This document shows, one piece after another, positions 8,176 to 16,100 of a DNA stretch of 64,000 bases. The stretch comes from Streptomyces sp. S3(2020). GTDB lineage: Bacteria; Actinomycetota; Actinomycetes; Streptomycetales; Streptomycetaceae. The position numbers and the translations under genes are program-made. Positions within the stretch are counted from its first letter, which is position 1. The number at the start of each line of letters is the position of its first letter. The notes beneath the pieces are model-generated. The model made no database searches, was not told the origin of the DNA, and saw only the letters and a list, made by a program, of their open reading frames with translations. Where the stretch lies: NCBI RefSeq assembly GCF_013044505.1, contig NZ_JABERD010000028.1:1-64000 (forward strand), written 5' to 3'.

Positions 8176-8976
8176 TCAGAGACGCGGGGCGGGCATTGGG
8201 CCCAGGGACACGTGCAGGGCTGCCGAGGGGCCGAGGGGCGGCCCTCTGCGGACGACGGCGTGCCGGAGCACGGCGGGAGCCCTCGGTGTCCTGTGGGCGG
8301 TGTCCGTCTCCGGTCGGCCCGCGGGCGGGCGCCGGTCGAGGGCCGGGTGTCCGAGGAGGCGGTGGACCCGGTGGAGGGACGCGAACAACGTGACGGCGAG
8401 CGCCCGGCCCAGCCGGTACGCCGCGGCCTCGCCCCGCCACAGCCACAGCCCGCACACGACGGCGGCCAGCAGATGCGCCAGGAACATCGCGGTCCCCGCC
8501 GACAGAGCCGCGGGGGTGCCCGCTGTTCCGCTGTGCGCCATGGCCGTCCCGACAGCGGAGTGGCCCATGTGCATGGTCATGCCGGAAGCGGAATGGGCCA
8601 TGTGCATGGCCATCCCGGAGTGGGCGAACGTCGTGGCATGCTCCGCCCCCGCACCCGGCGCGTGGACGAGCTCGTGTGTCAGGTCGAACAGCACGTGCAG
8701 CAGCCCCTGGGCGGCGGTCGTGACACCGACCACTGGCACCAGGCCGCGTTCCCGGCGGGTGAGCCACCAGCCGGCCGACGCCGTTCCCGGCAACGCCACG
8801 CCGATCGCCCACCAGGGCAGCAGATCGCCGGACATCAGGGCATGCCCCAGTGCGCTCGTCACCATGCAGACGGCCGCGAAGACACCCGCCGACAGTCCGC
8901 GCGGGATTCCCACACGTACTGCGGCGGACGCCGCGCGGCTCGCCGGGCACACCGCGCCCGGCCGGCTCCGGGACAC
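8176..8976 (-). CDS. Met/His-rich polytopic membrane protein, unknown
   Basis: 266 residues from a GTG start. Four or so helices: LSAGVFAAVCMVTSALGHALMSG, WWAIGVALPGTASAGWW, LVPVVGVTTAAQGLLHVLFDL and AMFLAHLLAAVVCGLWLW. Between them lies a loop packed with Met and His (GMAMHMAHSASG, TMHMGHSAVG). The C-terminal ~80 residues are Arg/Pro-rich. It is a paralogue of the protein at 26326-27036, sharing the ALxHALMSGxxxPWW region, the Met/His loop and the AHLLAAVxCGLWL helix. The family is unknown to me; Met/His loops of this kind commonly bind copper. No ECF-type promoter was found upstream. Confidence 0.7.
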   Translation of the reverse strand: MSRSRPGAVCPASRAASAAVRVGIPRGLSAGVFAAVCMVTSALGHALMSGDLLPWWAIGVALPGTASAGWWLTRRERGLVPVVGVTTAAQGLLHVLFDLTHELVHAPGAGAEHATTFAHSGMAMHMAHSASGMTMHMGHSAVGTAMAHSGTAGTPAALSAGTAMFLAHLLAAVVCGLWLWRGEAAAYRLGRALAVTLFASLHRVHRLLGHPALDRRPPAGRPETDTAHRTPRAPAVLRHAVVRRGPPLGPSAALHVSLGPMPAPRL

Positions 8977-9063
8977 CAGTCAACTCCTCGTACCGTTGGG
9001 CTCGTCGCCTCTTACGGACGGGAGTGGCCATGTGTTCAGCCGCCGGGGCCTCGTCGTGATCGG

Positions 9064-9279
9064 TCAGGCGGTGACTATCCCGTCCAGCTTGCCCGCCTTC
9101 GCCTCGGCCACCAGGGAGGAGAACTGGTCGGCGCTCATCTGGACGCGCTGCCCGAAGTCGTCAGTGAGCAGGACGCGTCGGTCCGCAGGGGCACTCGGGT
9201 CGACGAACAACTGCGGGCAGCCGCAGTCGCACTCTCCGCAGAAGGTCGCCAGGGGCTCCAGTCCGTTGGTCTCGTTCAT
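9064..9279 (-). CDS. Small Cys-rich conserved protein
   Basis: 71 residues from the ATG at 9279 (AAAGG upstream). The N-terminal part carries a dense Cys motif, FCGECDCGCPQLFVD (four Cys), followed by DFGQRVQMSADQFSSLVAEA. It is recognisable as a conserved actinomycete protein of unknown function. A metal or iron-sulfur site is possible from the Cys spacing. It lies back to back with the isonitrile hydratase gene, sharing the 296-base gap that holds a copper-regulon promoter facing the other way. Confidence 0.7.
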   Translation of the reverse strand: MNETNGLEPLATFCGECDCGCPQLFVDPSAPADRRVLLTDDFGQRVQMSADQFSSLVAEAKAGKLDGIVTA

Positions 9280-9463
9280 CGTGCGCTGCCTTTCGACGGG
9301 AAACCGGGCCACCAGGTCCTTGCCCTCGCCTGGCGTCCGGGGGTGGCCGAGACATACCCGTGCGCGCCCGGCGTCACGCGCCGGAGTGCACGGCGGCGGT
9401 GGCACGGTCCGGTGCGCCCGCGCGCCGTTTCACACCCCGTGCTCCCGGCGGCATGCCAACTGT

Positions 9464-9494
9464 GGGAACTGAACGGAGCACTTCGCCGACTATG
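9464..9494 (+). promoter_or_regulatory. Candidate ECF (SigC-like) promoter for the DJ-1 gene
   Basis: Plus strand GGGAACT (9464-9470), 16 bases, CGACTATG (9487-9494). Transcription would start near 9500, about 75 bases before the DJ-1/PfpI gene. Confidence 0.75.
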
Positions 9495-9575
9495 TGAAGA
9501 GGAGCGCCCGACGGTCGGCCGACGCCTCGGCAGAATGCCCCTGGCGGCTGCGAGGACCCCCGCTAGGGTGGGGCC

Positions 9576-10187
9576 ATGGACACCCCCCTCACCATCGGAG
9601 TGCTGCTCTTCGACGACGTGGAGGAACTCGACGTCGTCGGCCCGTGGGAGGTGCTCGGGTTCTGGGCCTCCCACATCGCGACGGCGTCCGTGCGCGTCCT
9701 GGCCGTCGCCCCGCGTACGGGAGTGGTGCGGGGCGCCAAGGGCCTCGGCATGGTCGCCGACCACGCGGTGGACGACGGGTTGCCGCTCGATCTGCTCGTC
9801 CATCCCGGCGGCAACGGCACCCGCGGCCTGGTCAAGGACGAAGCGCACCTGGAGTGGTTGCGCACCCTGCACGGGCGCGGGACGGTTCTGGCGAGCGTGT
9901 GCACCGGTTCCCTGGTGCTGGCGGCGGCAGGGCTGCTCTCCGGCCGCCCCGCCACCACGCACCGCGACCACCTCGACAAGCTCGCGAGGATCGACCCCTC
10001 GATCGATGTGCGGCGCGGTCCGCGCTATATCGACGACGGGGCAGTCGTCACGAGTGCGGGGGTCTCGGCCGGCATCGACATGGCCCTGCACCTGGTGGCC
10101 CGTTACGACGGCCCCGAGGCGGCCGACGCCACCCGGTCCGGCATCCAGTACGAGACCCCGGAACCCGCACAGGGCTCCGGGGTTTGA
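9576..10187 (+). CDS. DJ-1/PfpI family protein, isonitrile hydratase-like
   Basis: 203 residues of the DJ-1/PfpI fold. The nucleophile elbow is ASVCTGSLVLAAAGLLSG (Cys109), with an acidic residue early in the chain (DDVEELDVVGP) and RPATTHRDHLD after the elbow, as in isonitrile hydratases. That enzyme turns R-NC into the N-substituted formamide. It is divergent from nothing but converges on the importer operon and faces the isonitrile-lipopeptide cluster, so the likely substrate is the isonitrile made or imported here. Hydrolysis would abolish copper binding and release the metal in the cytosol. It has its own ECF-type promoter. Substrate is inferred; the fold is clear. Confidence 0.85.
   Translation: MDTPLTIGVLLFDDVEELDVVGPWEVLGFWASHIATASVRVLAVAPRTGVVRGAKGLGMVADHAVDDGLPLDLLVHPGGNGTRGLVKDEAHLEWLRTLHGRGTVLASVCTGSLVLAAAGLLSGRPATTHRDHLDKLARIDPSIDVRRGPRYIDDGAVVTSAGVSAGIDMALHLVARYDGPEAADATRSGIQYETPEPAQGSGV
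10155..10183. terminator. Hairpin between the convergent DJ-1 and ABC ATPase genes
   Basis: 12-base arms at 10155-10166 and 10172-10183, one mismatch, 5-base loop. It overlaps the last codons of the DJ-1 gene and probably ends transcripts from both sides. Confidence 0.6.
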
Positions 10188-10205
10188 GGGGCGCACCGCT
10201 CCGGT

Positions 10206-11033
10206 TCAGCGTTCGGCGGCCCCGGCGAGACGGCCTTCGTCGCCCTGCGGACGCTCGACGTTCGCGAGCGGCCGGGCCGCGTAGGTGATGCGGACGACGC
10301 CGTCGGCGTGCCGTTCGGTGCTCGCGCTGACCCCGAAGACATCGGCGAGGAGGCCCGGGGTGAGCACCTCCAGGACCGGCCCCGCCGCCGCCACCTCTCC
10401 CTCCCGCAGGACGACCAGGTGGTCGCAGAGCCGGGCGGCCAGGTCGAGGTCGTGGAGGACGGCGAGGGTGGTGACGCCAGTGGCGCGGATGAGGTCGAGG
10501 AGCTCGAACCGGGCCCGGATGTCGAGGTGGTTGGTCAGTTCGTCCAGCACGAGAAGCCGGGGGTTCTGGGCCAAGGCCCGTGCGAGCAGCACGCGTTGAC
10601 GTTCGCCGCCGGACAGGGAGGTGTAGTCGCGGTCCGCGAACGGCCGTACGCCGCAGCGGTCGACGGCCTCCGAGACGATCGCACGGTCCTCGGCCCCGTC
10701 GCGGCCGAGCAGCCCGTGGTGGGGAGCGCGGCCGAGGGCCACGATCTCCGTGACGGTCAGGCCGGTGGTGTTGCCGCCCCCGTCCTGGAGGACGGCGGCG
10801 GTACGGCGGGCCGCGGCTCGGGGGGACAGTTCCCATACGTCGTCCTCGCCGACGCGGACCACCCCGTCCGCAGGGCGCAACGAGCGGTAGACCGTACGCA
10901 ACAGTGTCGATTTCCCACTGCCGTTGGGGCCCACGAGGCCGACGATGGCGCCCTTGCGGGCCTGAAGGCTCACGTCCCGCAGGATCGGGTTGCGGTCCAA
11001 CGTGACGTGGAGCCGGTCGACGACGAGTTTCAT
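10206..11033 (-). CDS. ABC importer ATP-binding protein (FecE/BtuD type)
   Basis: 275 residues. Walker A GPNGSGKST, Q-loop near AAVLQDGGGN, signature LSGGERQRVLLARAL, Walker B RLLVLDELTNHLD and switch His in AVLHDLDLA. The Walker B reads LDEL rather than the usual LDEP. It is the last gene of the binding protein-permease-ATPase operon, starting 4 bases after the permease stop. Energises uptake of a metal chelate, inferred here to be the isonitrile-lipopeptide copper complex. Paralogous to 32381-33169. Confidence 0.93.
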   Translation of the reverse strand: MKLVVDRLHVTLDRNPILRDVSLQARKGAIVGLVGPNGSGKSTLLRTVYRSLRPADGVVRVGEDDVWELSPRAAARRTAAVLQDGGGNTTGLTVTEIVALGRAPHHGLLGRDGAEDRAIVSEAVDRCGVRPFADRDYTSLSGGERQRVLLARALAQNPRLLVLDELTNHLDIRARFELLDLIRATGVTTLAVLHDLDLAARLCDHLVVLREGEVAAAGPVLEVLTPGLLADVFGVSASTERHADGVVRITYAARPLANVERPQGDEGRLAGAAER

Positions 11034-11037
11034 ACAG

Positions 11038-12063
11038 TCAGTCCAAGCCCTTGTTGCGGCGCAGCAGCCACAGGAAGAAGGGGGCACCGAGCAGGGCGGT
11101 GAGGATGCCCAGCGGCAGTTCGTTGGGGCGGTTGAGGGTACGGGAGAGCAGGTCGACGAGGACCAGGTAGACGGCTCCGAGCAGAGCCGTCAGCGGCAGC
11201 AGCCGGCGGTGGTCGGCACCCATGGTGAGCCGCACCAGGTGCGGGATCATCAGGCCGACGAAGCCGATGCTGCCGGAGACCGCGATGACGGTGCCGGTGA
11301 GCAGTGCGCTGAGGACCAGCAGGACGGCCCGCAGCCGGTTGACGTCGACGCCGAGCGCGGTGGCCGACTCGTCGCCGGCCAGCAGCACGTTGAGGCGCCG
11401 ACCGAACAGGGACAGCAGGGCGGTCGTGACGAGTACGACCACGGCGACCGCGGGGATCTGCTCCCACTTGGCCCCGGCCACACTGCCCAGCATCCAGAAC
11501 ATCACCGTCCGCAACTCGGTGGGCGTCGCCTGGAGTTGGACGAAACTGGTCGCCGAGAGGAAGACGTAGCCGATGGCCACCCCCGCCAGCACCAGCCGGA
11601 CCGGCGCGAGCCGCCCCCGCCGCTGCCCGAGCGCGAACACCAGCGCGCCCGCGGCGACCGCGCCGAGGAAGGCCGCGGCCGACACCCCGAGCCCGGCGAG
11701 CACGGCGCCCCCACCCAGGGTGATGACGAGGACCGCGCCGAGTGTGGCGCCGTAGGAGAAGCCGAGGACGATCGGGTCGGCGAGCGGGTTGGAGACCACG
11801 GTCTGGAGCACCGCGCCGGTCACCGCCAGGCCCGCGCCGACCAGGGCCGCCAGGACCACCCGGGGGGTGCGGAAGTTCCACACGATCTGGTCGAGCGCGA
11901 GGTCGGAGGGCGCCGAACCCGCGCCGGTGACGTGGTGCAGGACGATCGCCCACACGTCACCGACCGGGACGTTGACCGCGCCTATGCTGATCGCCACGAT
12001 CATCGTGACGACCAGCGCGACCGGCAGGAACGTGAACGCCAGCGGAACCTTGAGCCGGCTCAG
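11038..12063 (-). CDS. FecCD-family ABC permease
   Basis: About 341 residues with the FecCD/BtuC pattern: LRTPRVVLAALVGAGLAV-like region (here FRTPRVVLAALVGAGLAVTG), QTVVSNPLADPIVLG, GAALGA-like GATLGAVLVI, MFWMLGS, LGVDVNRLR and GFVGLMIPHLVR. The start is uncertain. A CTG at 12063 overlaps the binding-protein stop (CTGA) and leaves helix 1 intact. A GTG at 12177 with a good AAGGAG site lies deep within the upstream gene. The ATG at 12003 would cut helix 1. The CTG is given as the most economical choice. Forms the membrane channel for the substrate delivered by the lipoprotein encoded upstream. Confidence 0.88.
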   Translation of the reverse strand: MSRLKVPLAFTFLPVALVVTMIVAISIGAVNVPVGDVWAIVLHHVTGAGSAPSDLALDQIVWNFRTPRVVLAALVGAGLAVTGAVLQTVVSNPLADPIVLGFSYGATLGAVLVITLGGGAVLAGLGVSAAAFLGAVAAGALVFALGQRRGRLAPVRLVLAGVAIGYVFLSATSFVQLQATPTELRTVMFWMLGSVAGAKWEQIPAVAVVVLVTTALLSLFGRRLNVLLAGDESATALGVDVNRLRAVLLVLSALLTGTVIAVSGSIGFVGLMIPHLVRLTMGADHRRLLPLTALLGAVYLVLVDLLSRTLNRPNELPLGILTALLGAPFFLWLLRRNKGLD

Positions 12064-13097
12064 AGGGCGTCGGGGTGCAGCATCTTCGCGACCTTCTCGA
12101 CCGCCAGGTCGTTGCTGGGGCCGAGGTACATCGAGTCGGACAGCGTCACGTACGTGTTGTTCTTGGCGGCCGGCCACTGGGGGAACTCCTTGAGTAGCTT
12201 CTTGGCGTACGCCGCCGGGTTCGGGTCGTTGTAGGCGATGACGACGAGCGCGTCGACGTCGGTGGCGGCCACCTTCTCCTTGCTCAGGTCGGCGAAGGAC
12301 GTCTTTGACGCGTTCTCGAAGGCGTTGGAACCGCCGGCCTTGGCGAGAATGTCGTTGTAGATGCCCTTGGCGACGACGGAGCTGAAGTCGTTGCCGCCCA
12401 TGGACATGTTGGAGAAGAGGACCATGACCTTGGGCTGCTTCTCACCCTTCACCTTGGCCGAGACGGCCGTGATGTTCTTCTCCGAGGCGGCGATCAGCTT
12501 CTCGGCCTTGTCGCTGACGTTGAAGACCTTGCCCATGTCGCGCAGCAGCTGGTAGCTGTCGGCGATGGTCATCTTGGAGGTGTCCTGGTCGCAGCCCTGG
12601 GGGGAGACGTAGCTGTTCGCGCCGACGTCCTTGAGCTGGTCGCGGGTGGCGAAGCCGTTCTTCTCGTCGAAGCCGTACGAGGTGGTGGAGAGCACCAGGT
12701 CCGGGCGCAGGCCGAGCATCGCCTCACGGGGGATGTCGTAGGCGTCGTTGAGTTTGACGTCGCCGGTGGGCAGCTTCTTGATGGCGGCGGCTCGGCCGAC
12801 CACCTCGGACATGCCGTAGGTCTGCTGGTTGGCGACGATCTTGTCACCGAGGCCGAGGGCGAGGAGGGTGGAGACCTCGGCGACCGAGGCGCCGTTCATG
12901 ACGACGACTCTGCTGGGGGCCTTCTTGAAGGTCTCCTTCTGGCCGCAGTTGTCGAGGGTGACCGGGTAGCCCGTCTTCGAGGCGGCGGCCTCCGTTGTCG
13001 TGTCGCTCGCTTTGTCGTCGGACGAGGAGCCGCATGCCGCCGTGAGGAGGCAGAGGGCTGCGGCCAGGGCGGTGACGGCCGGCCGGTTGATCGACAT
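12060..13097 (-). CDS. Substrate-binding lipoprotein of the FecCD importer
   Basis: 345 residues from the ATG at 13097 (AAGGAG 7 bases before; an ATG at 13127 is less likely). Signal peptide and lipobox LLTAAC, then an acidic/Ser linker and a periplasmic-binding fold of the FepB/BtuF type (YPVTLDNCGQKETF, RVVVMNGASVAEVSTLLALG, LRPDLVLST). Closely related to the second binding protein at 34178-35305, with shared DNCGQK and MNGASV motifs. First gene of the importer operon behind an ECF-type promoter at 13148-13178. Ligand inferred from context: the copper-loaded isonitrile lipopeptide. A ferric siderophore is the alternative. Confidence 0.9.
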   Translation of the reverse strand: MSINRPAVTALAAALCLLTAACGSSSDDKASDTTTEAAASKTGYPVTLDNCGQKETFKKAPSRVVVMNGASVAEVSTLLALGLGDKIVANQQTYGMSEVVGRAAAIKKLPTGDVKLNDAYDIPREAMLGLRPDLVLSTTSYGFDEKNGFATRDQLKDVGANSYVSPQGCDQDTSKMTIADSYQLLRDMGKVFNVSDKAEKLIAASEKNITAVSAKVKGEKQPKVMVLFSNMSMGGNDFSSVVAKGIYNDILAKAGGSNAFENASKTSFADLSKEKVAATDVDALVVIAYNDPNPAAYAKKLLKEFPQWPAAKNNTYVTLSDSMYLGPSNDLAVEKVAKMLHPDAL

Positions 13098-13147
13098 GCG
13101 GGCTCCTTGCGTGAGGGACGTACTCATGGGCTGACGGGTTCTGATGC

Positions 13148-13178
13148 AGTAGTCGGGGTGAAGTGGCCGTGAGTTCCC
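13148..13178 (-). promoter_or_regulatory. Candidate ECF (SigC-like) promoter for the importer operon
   Basis: Minus strand GGGAACT (13178-13172), 16 bases, CGACTACT (13155-13148). Perfect form of the element. It would start transcription about 45 bases before the binding-protein gene and lies between that gene and the NRPS stop. Confidence 0.8.
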
Positions 13179-13190
13179 GGCAGTTGCCGA

Positions 13191-16100
13191 CTATTTCGCG
13201 GCCACCTCGGAACGGGTCTCCCGCCGCCGGGCGGGGGCGGGCAGCACACCCGCCGTCACGCAGTGGTCCAGGTAGCGGAAGAACAGGCCACGGTCGAGGG
13301 GCGGACAGGTGACGCCGGTGTCCGACAGGCCGGCGCGGACCCGGTCGGCTCGGACGTGGCCGAGACGCAGGTCGGTCTCCGTACCCTCTCCCACGGCCCC
13401 GCCGTCCGCGGAGTCGAAGAAGGCGAGCGTCGTGGCCGCGACGTCGGCCGAGCCCGGCAGTTGCTCACGCCAGCGCGCCAGCGGCAGGGAGCGTACGGGA
13501 TAGCCGTACTCCCGCACCCAGTCGTAGACGTCCGCGAGCCGTACCCGTGGCAGGGTGGCGTGGTTGAAGACCGGACCGGTGGCCGTCGCGTCCGGGTCGA
13601 GGGACAGATGGACGAGGGATTGGGCCACGAAGTCCACCGGAGTCCAGATCTCGTCCTCGAACAGCTCCGGGACGATGCCCTCGGGGATGCCCGCGCGCAG
13701 CACGCTCCACAGGAAGTCCCGCTCGTTGACGTATCCCGTGCCGGCCGGTCCGACCACGCGGCCCAGTCGGTGGACGGTGACGGGCAGACCGCGTTCGGCC
13801 GCCTGTTCCAGCAGCCGTTCCGAGGCCCACTTGGACTGCTGGTAGCCGTGGCGCAGGCCCTCGTGGGGCGGCAGGAACGCCTCCGGCACCTCGGGGCTGT
13901 GGCTCGCGGGCGGGGCCACGGAGAGGGTGGAGACATAGTGCAGGGGTGTCGTGTTGACGGCGGCGAGGCGCAGCAGTTGCCGGGTGGACTCGGTGTTGGC
14001 GGCCCGCAGGGTGGCGTAGTCGCGCATGATGCTGACGGTGGCCGCGTTGTGGAAGATCGCGTCGCAGGTCGCGGCGAGGTCGGCCAGCGTCTCCCGGCGC
14101 AGGCCGAGATCGGCGCGGGCGAGGTCTGCGGGCAGGGCTGTCAGGCGGGCCGACGCGCGGGCGTCGGGGGTGAGGCCGTGCCGGGTGAGGGCCTCGTGGA
14201 CGCGGGCGGTTGCCTCGGAGGTGTCGGCCGCCCGGACCGGGCAGACGATCTCGGCCCCGGTGTCGGCCAGCAGCCGGGACAGAAGATGCGCGCCCACCAG
14301 TCCGGTGGCGCCGGTGAGCAGGATGCGCCGGGGCGTGCCGTGGGCGGCGCGGCTGATGCCGGGCCGGATGCCCGGGTCGAGCCGGGTGTCGGCCAGCAGC
14401 GCCGACGGGAGTCCCACGGCGGCGCTCGACTGTTCCTCTCCGGCGAGGAACCGGGCAAGGGCCGCGGCGGTGGGGTGCTGGAAGAGCCAGGCGACCTTGA
14501 TGTCCCGACCCAGTTCCACGCCGAGCCGGTTGGCGGCCTGGATGGCCTGGAGGGACTGGGCGCCCAGGTCGAACACGTCGTCGTCCACCGTGACGGTGTC
14601 GTTCCCGAGCAGGTGTGCCCAGACGCCGGTGATGGTCAGCTCCAGGGGGCTGCCGGTCGTGGGCGCCCGGTGGGCGCGCGGTTCGGCGAGCACGTTCCGG
14701 TCGATCTTGCCGGAGCCGGTGCGAGGCAGCCGGTCCGTGAACTCGATCGCGGAGGGCACCATCGCCGCGGGCAGCGACGCCCGCAGGTGGTCTCTGACAT
14801 CGGCGGCGGACGGCGCGGGGGATTCCGCCACGAGGTGGGCCACCAGGCGCCGGGTGCCGTCCGCCAGCACCTGCCCGACGACGGCCGCCTCCCTGATCCG
14901 CGGAAACGTGAGCAGGGCGGTTTCGACCTCGGCGGGCTGGACCCGATGTCCGCTGATCTTGAACTCGGTGTCGGCCCTGCCCGTGTAGCGCAGTTGCCCG
15001 TCGTCGCCGATGCGGACCAGGTCGCCGGTGCGGTAGGCGCGCGGGGCGTCCGGCAGGGCGGTGAGCGGGGCGAAGCGTGCGCTGTCGGACACCTGTGGCC
15101 GGTAGCCGTCGGCCAGGGTGGGGCCGAGGAGGTACAGCTCGCCGTCGGCCACCGCCGCCCGCGTGCCGGGCAGGGGCAGGCCGATGGGGACGTCTCCGGC
15201 GGCGAGTTCGGGGTCGTGCAGGTCGGTGACGGTGGCGACCACGGTGGCCTCGGTGGGGCCGTAGGTGTTCAGCAGCGCGACCGAGGTGCCGACCGCCTTG
15301 CGCCAGCGCTCGACGCGTTCGGGCAGGGCCGCTTCGCCGCCGATGACGACGGTGCGTACGCCCTCGGGGAGGGCGGCGGCGCCAGTCGAGACCGCGTAGG
15401 CGAGTTCGTGCCAGTAGGCGGTGGGCAGGTCGAGGACGCTCACCCGCAGCCGTGCGCAGGCGTCGAGGAAGCCCGGGACGGAGTCGGTCATGTCGTCGGT
15501 GCGGATGATCAGGGTGGCGCCGGCGCACAGGGTCAGGAAGATCTCCTCCACGCTGGCGTCGAAGTGCAGCGGCGCGAACTGCAGGACACGGTCCTCGCGG
15601 CGCAGCCCGTAGCGGTGCGTGGCCGCGGCGACGAAGTGGGCCAGCGCGGCGTGCCCGACCGCCACCCCTTTGGGGCGGCCGGTGGAGCCCGAGGTGTGCA
15701 GGACGTACGCGAGGTCTGCCGGTGCCGGTGGCGCGGGTGGCGTGGAAACGCCGGCGTGCTCCGGGTCCCGGTCGTCAGAAGGGAGCAGCGGGAGTACGGC
15801 GTGCTCCGCGAAGTCGGCCGCTCTGTCGCCGGTCGTCAGAACGAGGGCGGGGACGGTGTCGGCCAGCAGGCGGGCCGTGCGGTCGGCGGGTGCCTTCGGG
15901 TCGAGGGGGCAGTAGGCGGCGCCGGACATCAGTACGCCGAGGACGGCGGTGACGGCGGCGCCGCCCCGGGGCAGGGCCACCGCCACCACGTCGCCGCGAC
16001 CCACGCCCCGGGCGGCCAGTCGGCGGGCGATGTCCCGTGCCGCGCCGAAGAGTTGGGCGTAGGTCAGGGTGTCTCCGTCGTGCTCGACGGCGACGGCCCC

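Noticed and set aside
9576..10187. DJ-1/PfpI protein as an intracellular protease
   Set aside because: The elbow and following ATTH region match the isonitrile-hydratase branch, and the genomic context gives such a substrate.
10206..13097. Importer 1 as a plain ferric-siderophore or cobalamin system
   Set aside because: The family allows it, but position beside an isonitrile cluster, the shared ECF promoter and copper genes favour a copper chelate. Kept as an alternative.
13184..13194. CGACTAT on the plus strand near the NRPS stop
   Set aside because: It contains the NRPS stop codon and has no GGAAC 16 bases upstream.
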